DNA of 32,196 nt from Chloroflexota bacterium (GTDB lineage Bacteria; Chloroflexota; Anaerolineae; UBA1429), in NCBI GenBank assembly GCA_019873625.1, contig JAIOAW010000030.1, positions 1 to 32,196 of the forward strand, in the 5' to 3' direction. A program made the position numbers and the translations under genes. Numbering within the stretch: position 1 is the first letter of the stretch; each line of letters starts with the position of its first letter. Below, piece by piece: positions 14,374 through 21,911 of this stretch. The notes under the pieces are model-generated. The model had not been told where the DNA came from. It was given only the letters and a program-made list of their open reading frames with translations, and searched no databases.

Positions 14374-16416
14374 GTGAAAAAACGTTTGGATCTCGTGCTG
14401 TTTGGGGTGTGCGCCCTGGCCCTGCTGGGCGCCACGATGATGGGCCTTTCCGGCTGTGGCGTGCTCATCATCCGCCCGACGCCGGTTGCGCGGCCCGCGA
14501 CCTTCACGCCGTTGCCTCTTGGCGTTATGCCGGTTGCCCAACGCACCCCGTTGGTGGCGACGCCGGCGCCTACGGCTACGCCCGGCCCGGCGAAAATCGC
14601 GTTTGCGGATGAAGACATCCAATTCTGGTCGAACGTCAACGCCATCACGGGCCTCCTGGTTACGGAGGAGGCTATTTGGGCGGCGGCCGAGGGCGGCGTG
14701 GTGCGGTGGGGGCGAGATGGCACGCCCACCGTCTATACCGTGCGCGATGGGCTAGCGCCCCAGCCGGTGCGGGGCATTGCCCAGGATGGCGAGGGACATA
14801 TCTGGATCGGCTACGAGGGCCTGCGCACGTGGAGTATGTTCGACGGCACCGCGTGGCAGGCATACCCTGACCGCGAAAAGGCGGTAGAGGCCCACTATGA
14901 GGCGCTTTTGGCGGCGCCCGCCTTCGATCCGCGCCTGTGGGTAGCCCGGCCGGGGGGGCGTTGGGTCTGGCTGCCTCGGGGCGATGGGCGCATCGAGGCC
15001 TATGACGGGGCGCGTTGGCGCATCTATGGCGCACAGCACGGGGTGCGCAGCGGCTCGTGGATGGTGGCGATCTCGCCCCAGGGGCGCGTATGGGCCGTGG
15101 GCGAGGGCGTGAGCACCGCCGAGGAAGGTGACCTGTGGTGGGATGATCATGATTACTTTTCCGAAGTCGCCTCGCCTCAGGAAATCACCGGTGCAGCGGT
15201 GGATGGAGAGGGTGCCCTGTGGGTAAGTTTCGCTGCCCCGGCGGGGGTTTCAAACCGCGCCGCAGGCCCCTCGGGCGCGGTGGGGGGCATCGCGCGCTAC
15301 AACCTGGCCCTGAACCGCTGGGAGGGCTATCTTTCCAGCCTCACGGAGGCCCTCCCGCGCCGGGTGTATGAGGTGCGCATTGCCGCCGATGGCACGATTT
15401 GGCTCGCGGGCGAGGGGCGTGTGGTCGTCCGCAGGCCCTCTCGCCCGTGGCAGGCCATCGAGGCGCCCGGTTTGACGGTGCGCGCCGTGGCGCAAGGGCG
15501 AGGGGACCTGTTGTGGTTGGGGACGGATCGCGGCCTTTGGGCCTTGCGGCCCGAAAGCGGCGCGTTGGAGGGGCCGAAGGAGGTTCCCTCGCCGCTCGTG
15601 GGCCGAGAGGTGGTGGATATCGTAGCCCTCGCGGGCGGGCGCATCGCGGTGGCCACTGACGGCGGGGCCATTTTGCTTGACCCTTCGGGGGAGGTGCTCC
15701 CCCTGACGCAAGAGGCCGTGTTGAGCCTGGCTGCCGCGCCCAACGGGCCGCTTTGGTTCAGCACTTCTAGTGGCCTTTACCGCTTTGGGGGCACCTCGAC
15801 GCCCGTCCGAGAGGGAGATCAAGCCGCAGTGGCCCTGGCGGTGGACCCCTTGGGCAACCTTTGGCTCTGCACGCCGGAGGGGGATATCCTCCGTTTTGGG
15901 CGCCTCAAGTCCGAACCGCGCGCCAACATCTTGGCCTTGGCGGGCGAATTGCCGCGCCATATGGCGGCGGATGGCGAAGGCACCCTTTGGCTGAGCCTCT
16001 CCAAAGGGCTGGGCCAACTGACGGCCGACGGGCAGTTCACGCTCATCGGCGTGGAACCGCTCTTGAGCGCCGATGTGCGCCGTACGGCCGTGGGAGCGGA
16101 TGGCGCGCTATGGGTGGCCACGGCCAAGGGCCTGGCGCGGCGGCTCCCCTCGGGGCGATGGACGCGTTTTACCGTAGAGAGCACCGGCGGCGGCCTCTTG
16201 TCTATGGACCTCTATGACGTACGCATAGCCGCCAATGGCGCGGTATGGGTCGCTTCGTCGGGCGGCATTTCTCGGCGCGATGCCGAGGGGAACTGGGCGA
16301 ATGTGCCCCTCGTAGGCGTTCGGCGCCTCGCCTGGGGCGGGGAGGACGCCCTTTGGGCCGCGAGCCAAGGGGGCATTTACCGCGTGCGCCCGCGCGTTTT
16401 GACGGCCATTCCATAA
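14374..16416 (+). CDS. Beta-propeller lipoprotein (two-component regulator propeller-like repeats)
   Basis: 680 aa. From the GTG at 14374 the N-terminus is a typical lipoprotein signal (MKKRLDLVLFGVCALALLG, lipobox LSGC, C28). A Pro/Thr/Ala linker (about 29-72) is followed by some twelve propeller-blade-like repeats, each with a small-Ala-x-Asp/Gly-Gly-x-Leu-Trp-hydrophobic core: AQDGEGHIWIGYEG, AVDGEGALWVSF, IAADGTIWLAGEG, AQGRGDLLWLGTDRG, AVDPLGNLWLCT, MAADGEGTLWLSLSKG, AVGADGALWVATAKG, IAANGAVWVASSGG. This pattern matches the sensor propellers of hybrid two-component regulators, but no kinase is fused. It should sit outside the membrane and bind an unknown ligand. A TTG at 14356 would extend the frame by six residues, but it lies upstream of the predicted transcription start. 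Confidence 0.82.
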   Translation: MKKRLDLVLFGVCALALLGATMMGLSGCGVLIIRPTPVARPATFTPLPLGVMPVAQRTPLVATPAPTATPGPAKIAFADEDIQFWSNVNAITGLLVTEEAIWAAAEGGVVRWGRDGTPTVYTVRDGLAPQPVRGIAQDGEGHIWIGYEGLRTWSMFDGTAWQAYPDREKAVEAHYEALLAAPAFDPRLWVARPGGRWVWLPRGDGRIEAYDGARWRIYGAQHGVRSGSWMVAISPQGRVWAVGEGVSTAEEGDLWWDDHDYFSEVASPQEITGAAVDGEGALWVSFAAPAGVSNRAAGPSGAVGGIARYNLALNRWEGYLSSLTEALPRRVYEVRIAADGTIWLAGEGRVVVRRPSRPWQAIEAPGLTVRAVAQGRGDLLWLGTDRGLWALRPESGALEGPKEVPSPLVGREVVDIVALAGGRIAVATDGGAILLDPSGEVLPLTQEAVLSLAAAPNGPLWFSTSSGLYRFGGTSTPVREGDQAAVALAVDPLGNLWLCTPEGDILRFGRLKSEPRANILALAGELPRHMAADGEGTLWLSLSKGLGQLTADGQFTLIGVEPLLSADVRRTAVGADGALWVATAKGLARRLPSGRWTRFTVESTGGGLLSMDLYDVRIAANGAVWVASSGGISRRDAEGNWANVPLVGVRRLAWGGEDALWAASQGGIYRVRPRVLTAIP

Positions 16417-16443
16417 GGGCGATAGGAACCGTATTCCGAGGAG

Positions 16444-17664
16444 ATGAGGGGAGGTATGGAGGGGCCTGGGTTCGTTTCTCGCTACGCCTATGGGTACAGC
16501 CACGCTGAGGTGGGGAAGGCCCTGTTGGCCCATATGGAGCAGTTTGGCGCCTCGCTCTTGCAGCGCAAAGGGCTGCTCATCTTGCCCTGCGCCAACCCCG
16601 CAGCCCTTGCCTTGGCCCAAGATATTATGGCGCGCTATTATGCCAGCCCCGTGTTCGACATCGTGCCCGCGCTGGTGAGCGCCTTCCGCGAGGCCAGTTG
16701 GGGGCACCCCGATCTCCTAACGCAGTTGCCCATTGCGCTCGTCGTGCGCGATCTCGACTTGGTGGCCGTGGGCGGTGCGGCGGGGGCTGTGCGGCTGTTG
16801 CGCGGCGATGAACAGCGCGAGATCTTTAGCCCCGTTGGCCCTGGGGCGAGCCTGCGCGCTTTGCCCGTGGGCGAGACCTTTGGCGAGGCCAAACAGACCC
16901 TCTATGCCGCCTCTTGGCGCCTTTTTGTAGGAGATGCCGTGGTGGCCGGCGAACGGGAGGTGCTCGAACGCGCGGGCGGGGGCACCCTCCAGCGGGCTGT
17001 GCGCCGCCAACCTGGCGCGGGGGCAAGCCTTGTGGCGCGCGCCGGCAGGCAGGGGCGGCAGGAGCGGCCCCCTGTGGCGATCCTCTTGGCCTCTCGGCTG
17101 CGCCCGGTGCCCGATATGCCCCCTGCCCTCAAAGGCCAGCCCAAGGCGCGCGAGCCTCGCGTGCCCGTGCGGCGAGAGGGCCTCTCGCCCATCTGGATCG
17201 CGCTCTGCATCGCCGCAGTGGCGCTCACGGTGAGTTATGCCCTGCGGCGCCCCAACCTTTCGCGCGAGAGCATCGCCAACTGGCTCAAGATGATGTTCAT
17301 CCCTGCCTCGCTCGCCACCCCAACCCCTGGCCCTCAGGGGACGCCGACCCCTTCTTACCCCTTCAAGGCGCCGACCCTCGCCTCGCCGCGCAACGGCGAA
17401 ACGGTGCTCAGTGCGGAGGTAACGCTCCGTTGGAACTGGGAGGGCCGTTTGGCAGAGGGGGCCTTCTTCGAGGTGCACGTCTCGCGCGCCGGGGCACCGG
17501 ACGAGTTGACCTTTCTGACCAAGGCCAAGGAGCAGACGGTGCGCCTCACAGAGGCGGGCTGGTATGATTGGGCGGTCATCGTCGTGCGGATGCGGGGAGA
17601 AAAACCCGAGCCGGCCAGCCCGCGCCCTGTGGGCTGGCAATTCTTCTGGCCGGGCAACCCCTAG
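16444..17664 (+). CDS. Membrane protein with degenerate PP2C-like domain and extracellular beta domain
   Basis: 406 aa. Residues 1-215 look like a PP2C phosphatase fold that has lost its metal site: LVVRDLDLVAVGGAAGAVRLLRG (99-121, in two adjacent pieces) sits where active enzymes have VGDSR, and WRLFVGDAVVAGE (158-170) where they have SDG; PPVAILLASRL resembles the last strand. No Asp suitable for Mn/Mg binding remains. One membrane segment follows (about 249-267, SPIWIALCIAAVALTVSYAL), a TPTPGPQGTPTP stalk, and a C-terminal Fn3-like beta domain (309-400: SPRNGETVLSAEVTLRWNW, FFEVHVSR, GWYDWAVIVVR). It would present a cytoplasmic pseudo-phosphatase and an outside ligand-binding module. It starts 27 nt after the propeller gene and is probably co-transcribed; the second ATG at 16456 is an alternative start. 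The PP2C reading is an inference from weak pattern match. Confidence 0.6.
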   Translation: MRGGMEGPGFVSRYAYGYSHAEVGKALLAHMEQFGASLLQRKGLLILPCANPAALALAQDIMARYYASPVFDIVPALVSAFREASWGHPDLLTQLPIALVVRDLDLVAVGGAAGAVRLLRGDEQREIFSPVGPGASLRALPVGETFGEAKQTLYAASWRLFVGDAVVAGEREVLERAGGGTLQRAVRRQPGAGASLVARAGRQGRQERPPVAILLASRLRPVPDMPPALKGQPKAREPRVPVRREGLSPIWIALCIAAVALTVSYALRRPNLSRESIANWLKMMFIPASLATPTPGPQGTPTPSYPFKAPTLASPRNGETVLSAEVTLRWNWEGRLAEGAFFEVHVSRAGAPDELTFLTKAKEQTVRLTEAGWYDWAVIVVRMRGEKPEPASPRPVGWQFFWPGNP

Positions 17665-17669
17665 GGGTG

Positions 17670-18767
17670 TTAAACGTTGAAACGGATGTGGATGATATCC
17701 CCATCCTGCACGATGTATTCGCGCCCTTCCAGCCGCAAAAGGCCCCGCTCCCTGGCCTTGGCGAGCGAGCCGCAGGCGTCAAGATCGTTAAAAGAGACCA
17801 CTTCGGCGCGGATGAACCCCTTGGCCAGGTCCGTATGGATGGTCGCGGCGGCCTCGAGGGCCGTCTGCCCGCGTCGGAGCGTCCAAGCGCGCACCTCTTT
17901 GCCCCCCGTGGTGGTAAAGAAGGTGATGAGGTCGAGAAGGCGGTACCCCAGCCAGATGAAGCGATCCAGCCCCGGCGCTTCTAGCCCCACCTCTTGCAGA
18001 TAGGCCAGGGCCTCTTCTCGCTCCCAGGTGGCGATCTCGGCCTCGAGCGCGGCGCAGAGCACCACGGCTTCCACGCCCTCTTGGCGGGCGCGCTCGACCA
18101 CGGCCTGGGCCAGCGCCCCACCCTCAGGGAGGGATTCCTCGCTCACGTTGGCCACATAGATCATCGGCTTGTCGGTGAGGAGATCGAGGTGCGCGATGAG
18201 GGCACGTTGATCGGCCTCTAACGTTTGGCGGCGGAGGGGCACCCCCTGCCGAAGGCCCTCCGCAATCGCTTCCAACGCCTCAATCTGTTCTTGATACTCG
18301 CGTGGATGGGCCTTGGCCTGGGCACGCACGCGCTCGAGGTGGCGCTCGAGGAGCGCGAGATCGGCCAACATCAATTCTAGGTTGACCGTCTCAATATCCT
18401 CGATGGGGTCAAGATAGGGCGTTACGTGGGGGATATCGGGGTCCTCAAAACAGCGGACGACCATCGCGATGGCATCCACCGTGCGGATGTGCGCAAGGAA
18501 CTGGTTGCCCAAACCCTCGCCGCGGCTAGCCCCCTTGACGAGGCCGGCGATATCCACCACGCGCAGGGTGGTGGGCGTCACCTTCTCCGGCTGGACGATC
18601 TCGGCGATGCGCTCCAGGCGCGCATCTCGCACGGGGATGACGCCCACGTTGGGTTCGATGGTGGTGAAAGGGTAACTGGCCACCGCTGCCCCGGCCAAGG
18701 TCAGCGCGTTGAACAGGGTGGATTTGCCCACGTTCGGCAGGCCCACGAGGCCAAGTTGCAACGCCAT
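17670..18767 (-). CDS. ychF: YchF, ribosome-binding ATPase of the Obg-like family (canonical copy)
   Basis: 365 aa, usual length. G1 is GLPNVGKST (9-17), G3 DIAGLVKGASRGEGLGNQFL, G4-like NVSE in YVANVSEESLP; a coiled-coil insert (LALLERHLERVRAQAKAH) and the C-terminal TGS domain (FFTTTGGKEVRAWTLRRG to EYIVQDGDIIHIRF) complete the family architecture. YchF/OLA1 proteins prefer ATP because the G4 NKxD motif is changed to NxxE, as here. They bind ribosomes and are linked to stress and redox responses. The ATG is preceded by AGGAGGAGGGGG, 12 nt after the VanW gene stop, so it is the third gene of a dehydrogenase-VanW-YchF operon. Its stop is only 5 nt from the convergent PP2C-like gene. Confidence 0.95.
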   Translation of the reverse strand: MALQLGLVGLPNVGKSTLFNALTLAGAAVASYPFTTIEPNVGVIPVRDARLERIAEIVQPEKVTPTTLRVVDIAGLVKGASRGEGLGNQFLAHIRTVDAIAMVVRCFEDPDIPHVTPYLDPIEDIETVNLELMLADLALLERHLERVRAQAKAHPREYQEQIEALEAIAEGLRQGVPLRRQTLEADQRALIAHLDLLTDKPMIYVANVSEESLPEGGALAQAVVERARQEGVEAVVLCAALEAEIATWEREEALAYLQEVGLEAPGLDRFIWLGYRLLDLITFFTTTGGKEVRAWTLRRGQTALEAAATIHTDLAKGFIRAEVVSFNDLDACGSLAKARERGLLRLEGREYIVQDGDIIHIRFNV

Positions 18768-18779
18768 ATCCCCCTCCTC

Positions 18780-20711
18780 CTAGGGCGAACCGCTAGCGGG
18801 TGCGGCCTGCGGCCCCACGCGGTAGCGCGCCGGCCAGGGGCGGTAACGGCTGAAGAAGCGCTCGCGTGCCACCACCCGCCCGTTCTCCTCGATGATGCGG
18901 TAAACCGTTACATCGGCGCCGTCATGGGCCGATTCCACCTGGACGCGCTGCCCCGGCGCCAGGAAGGGATCTTCCTCATAGACGGGGTCCGGCGCCTTGA
19001 CCGGGTTCTCGACGATCGGCCCTTCGATGGTTACGCGGCGGCCGGGGCGCTTGCCGTAGAAGCGGAAGTAGAGTTTGGAGGCGGCCTCGTTCACCTCCGT
19101 CAGGATGAGGATGGGGGTGGGCGTATCGTTCTCGAATTTGACGTCCACCGAGGGTTGAAAGACGGCCGCATCCAACCCCACAGGCGGCTCATACCAACTC
19201 ACGCGGTAGGCGTGAGGAGAGCGCTCCAAGATAGGGTAGCCGCCCCAGAAGGCGGCGCGGAAAAAGGTCGTGCCCACCTGGCATACCCCCCCGCCAGGCC
19301 CCAGGAGCGTGCGCCCGCCGTAGATAATCCACGATTCGCTGTAGCCATTCGCCGTGGTAACCAGGCCCAGATGGCTGAGGAAAGAAAAGGCGCTGTGCGG
19401 CGGCACGGCCAGGCCGTGAAAGCGCGCCGTGGCCACCTTGATGTTCTGCAAGCGGGCCGCCGTAGACCCTGCAAAGCCGCTCTCGCCCTCGCTGATGAGT
19501 TCGAGGGGCATAATCGCTTGAAGGTCGGCATAGGTTACCCGAGGGGGAACGACCGTAATGGGCAACACGACCTCCCGCTGGGGGGTAAAGCAAGCCTCGG
19601 CCACGCGGCGGGCGGCCTCGTCGAGGTCAAGCGAGAAACCGTTTTGCCCTGGCGCTAGCACGGAAAGGGTCCGTGTTTGGGGGTCATAGTCAAAGCGCCC
19701 CTCGCGCGGCCCACGGGCGATCTCTTCGCTTATATGGGCGAGATAAGCGCGGATCGCCTCGCGATGGACCCCCACCTGGAGCACCCCCTCGCCCCCGACC
19801 GTGGCGTGTTCCAGCGTGAGCCATTCGCTCAAGACGGCCTGATCTACGCTCCATCGCCGAGTGAGGGTCTCGAGGTGCCCATCGGGCATAATCTCGGGCA
19901 AATCGGCGCGGAGGGTCAAAGGGGCTTGAAGCAGGGCCTGTACGCGCTCTTGCGCGCCTTGCACCTCCGTAAGGGGCGGGGTGATCTCCCGAAAGATGAT
20001 TGGCACGCGGATGGGTTCCGTGGGCCAGGGGGCCGCGGCGGCCGCTGTGGCTGGCAAGGCCCACCCGAGGCGCGGCACCGCCCCCCAGGCAGATTGCCCC
20101 AGGCCCTCGCGGTAGGCAGCCTCCAAATGGGCCTGCGTGGCGGCGATATCCACCTCGCGGCCCGCCTCCGAACGGCCCACGTGAGCCTGCAACCCGGCGA
20201 CCCAAAGTTGTGCCCGCTGCGCGGGATGCCCTGCCTGGCGCGCGATGCCGCGTAGGGCGAGGAGCATTTTGCCGGGGTCAAACTGCACCGAGGGCATAAT
20301 GGTGTATCCCTGCCAGAGGAGGCGCAGACGCACCGCCATATCCTCTCGAAAGACGCCGCTTCGCCCCAAGGCCCAGGCTTGCGCCACGGCCTCATCGAGG
20401 GCGAACTCAGCGCCGAGGGATTGGGCGGTAGCCAGCCATTCCCGGTCGGCCGTATACAGCACCGCCGGCGGGAGCGCCTCTGCGTGCAGGCGCTCGCTCA
20501 GCATTTTCAGGGCCTCTTGCCGTTCCAGCCCCCCCACGGGAATGCCCGCGATGGACACGCCTTCATAGATGCGCCCCGCGTAGCGGAGGTTGTAAAAGAG
20601 GAACCCCACCCCCGCCGCGGATATGGCCACGAGGGCGATGAGCCACAGAGCGAGCGCCGCCTGGAAAAGCGGTCGCCACCAAGGGGTGCGGGCCATATCG
20701 GCATCATCCAT
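18780..20711 (-). CDS. VanW family protein with YoaR-like N-terminal part and G5 domain
   Basis: 643 aa. One N-terminal membrane segment (about 14-40, ALALWLIALVAISAAGVGFLF), then a long region with two peptidoglycan-binding-like modules as in YoaR (for example YEGVSIAGIPVGGLERQEAL and the block at about 350-400), the VanW domain (about 420-545) with its signature FHGLAVPPHSAFSFLS, GGGVCQVGTTFFRAAF and SPHAYRVSWYEPPVGLDAAV, and a C-terminal G5 domain (about 555-630). It is extracytoplasmic and membrane anchored, expected at the cell wall; VanW function is not established even in vancomycin clusters and this is not evidence of resistance. I chose the ATG at 20711 because GAGGG lies 7 nt upstream; an ATG at 20732 has no ribosome site. 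It lies 33 nt after the dehydrogenase gene. Confidence 0.85.
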   Translation of the reverse strand: MDDADMARTPWWRPLFQAALALWLIALVAISAAGVGFLFYNLRYAGRIYEGVSIAGIPVGGLERQEALKMLSERLHAEALPPAVLYTADREWLATAQSLGAEFALDEAVAQAWALGRSGVFREDMAVRLRLLWQGYTIMPSVQFDPGKMLLALRGIARQAGHPAQRAQLWVAGLQAHVGRSEAGREVDIAATQAHLEAAYREGLGQSAWGAVPRLGWALPATAAAAAPWPTEPIRVPIIFREITPPLTEVQGAQERVQALLQAPLTLRADLPEIMPDGHLETLTRRWSVDQAVLSEWLTLEHATVGGEGVLQVGVHREAIRAYLAHISEEIARGPREGRFDYDPQTRTLSVLAPGQNGFSLDLDEAARRVAEACFTPQREVVLPITVVPPRVTYADLQAIMPLELISEGESGFAGSTAARLQNIKVATARFHGLAVPPHSAFSFLSHLGLVTTANGYSESWIIYGGRTLLGPGGGVCQVGTTFFRAAFWGGYPILERSPHAYRVSWYEPPVGLDAAVFQPSVDVKFENDTPTPILILTEVNEAASKLYFRFYGKRPGRRVTIEGPIVENPVKAPDPVYEEDPFLAPGQRVQVESAHDGADVTVYRIIEENGRVVARERFFSRYRPWPARYRVGPQAAPASGSP

Positions 20712-20744
20712 AGCCAAGCCCTCATCTCCCATAGCGGAGGGCGC

Positions 20745-21770
20745 CTAGGCCGAGGGCGCGATGAGCACCTTGCAGGCCTCGGTAGTCTCATGGGCAAGGG
20801 CTATCCCCTTGGGGAGATCGCCCAACCCCAAGATGTGCGTCACCGGGGTGCGCAGATCGAACACCCCCGCCACGGCCAAGGCGATAGCACTCTCGAAATC
20901 CTCATCGCGGTAGACGCGAATGGGCGTGTGGCGAACCTCGTGGAACACGAACGGCGTCAAATCCACGCTCACCGGCCCTTTGGGCAGCCCCACTTGGACG
21001 ATTTGCCCGCCAATGCGGGCGATTTGCGCGGCCTCGTTCACCGTCTCGGCGGCGCCCGCCGTCTCGAACACGACGGGCACGCCCTCTCCGCCCGTGGCCT
21101 CGAGCACCGTGGAGACGACATCCCGCCGGCCCACCTCGATGACCTCGAACCCCAAGGCGCGGGCAATGGCCAAGCGCCGTGGGCTGCGCTCCGATACGAA
21201 CACGCGGCGCGCCCCAGCCAGGCGGGCCGTTTGCGCGGTGAGGAGGCCTACGGGGCCAGCCCCCAGCACGGCGGTCACATCGCCGGGGCGCAAGTCCGAG
21301 GCGCGCACGGCGTGCACCCCCACGGCGAGCGGTTCGATGAGGGCGGCCTCGCCCAAGGGCAGGGTGCGCGGCAAGGGGCGGAGGGTATGTAGGGGCACCA
21401 GGGCATATTCGGCGAACCCGCCGTCGGCGTCTATCCCCACCAGGCCCAGGTTTCGGCAGACGTGGCGGAGGCCGCGCCGGCAGGCATCGCACGTCCCGCA
21501 GGGGAGGAGGGGGTTTACCACCACGGGCGTGCCGGGGGCGAAGGCGTTCAAGTCCGCCTCGACGACGAGGCCCGAAAACTCGTGGCCCATCACGAGAGGC
21601 GCCTTGGCACGCGGATGTTTGCCGAGATAAATCATCATATCGGTGCCGCAGATGCCGCTGTAGGCCACCTTGATGAGCGCCTGGCCCGGCCCTACCGTGG
21701 GCCTGGGCACCTCGCGGACGGCCACTTCCTCCGGCCCGAGCCATAGCGCGGCGCGCATCGTTCCCGCCAT
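20745..21770 (-). CDS. Zinc-dependent alcohol/polyol dehydrogenase (MDR family)
   Basis: 341 aa medium-chain dehydrogenase. Catalytic zinc ligands C41 (GICGTD) and H63-E64 (MGHEFSG); structural zinc cysteines C91, C94, C97 and C105 (PCGTCDACRRGLRHVC); NAD(P) Rossmann motif VLGAGPVGLL; and FVSERSPRR after the second strand, which suggests NAD rather than NADP because of the Glu in the acidic position. The type is closest to threonine, sorbitol or L-iditol dehydrogenases; substrate not determined. The frame is open upstream to 21869, but an AGGAGGG lies directly before the ATGATG at 21773-21768, so the ATG at 21770 is preferred, and the promoter at 21800-21828 excludes the upstream starts. Confidence 0.88.
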   Translation of the reverse strand: MAGTMRAALWLGPEEVAVREVPRPTVGPGQALIKVAYSGICGTDMMIYLGKHPRAKAPLVMGHEFSGLVVEADLNAFAPGTPVVVNPLLPCGTCDACRRGLRHVCRNLGLVGIDADGGFAEYALVPLHTLRPLPRTLPLGEAALIEPLAVGVHAVRASDLRPGDVTAVLGAGPVGLLTAQTARLAGARRVFVSERSPRRLAIARALGFEVIEVGRRDVVSTVLEATGGEGVPVVFETAGAAETVNEAAQIARIGGQIVQVGLPKGPVSVDLTPFVFHEVRHTPIRVYRDEDFESAIALAVAGVFDLRTPVTHILGLGDLPKGIALAHETTEACKVLIAPSA

Positions 21771-21799
21771 CATCCCTCCTAGATGAACCATCTGGGCGG

Positions 21800-21828
21800 A
21801 GTGTAGCATACGGCGCGCCTTGGGGCAA
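21800..21828 (-). promoter_or_regulatory. Candidate promoter of the dehydrogenase-VanW-YchF operon
   Basis: On the minus strand: TTGCCC (21828-21823), 17 nt, TACACT (21805-21800). A TTGACG at 21835-21830 with a TATGCT 19 nt downstream is an alternative overlapping pair. Either would give a leader of about 25-30 nt. Confidence 0.55.
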
Positions 21829-21911
21829 ACGTCAACGAAGAAGGCGGCATAGCCTGGCGCAATGCGCACCGGGCCGTTCGCACAAGGGGGAATCCGCGCG
21901 AGGGGCGCGCC

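Noticed and set aside
17657-17668. Palindrome ACCCCTAGGGGT at the junction of two convergent genes
   Set aside because: It contains the stop codon of one gene, has no loop and no T run, and is short enough to be chance in GC-rich DNA.
18426-19658. Plus-strand open frame of 410 codons over the YchF-VanW junction
   Set aside because: It spans the ends of two well-supported minus-strand genes, has no recognisable motif and is rich in His, Arg and Gly as antisense shadows are.
18780-20711. Vancomycin resistance determinant
   Set aside because: VanW-domain proteins are widespread in non-resistant bacteria and no vanHAX genes are nearby.
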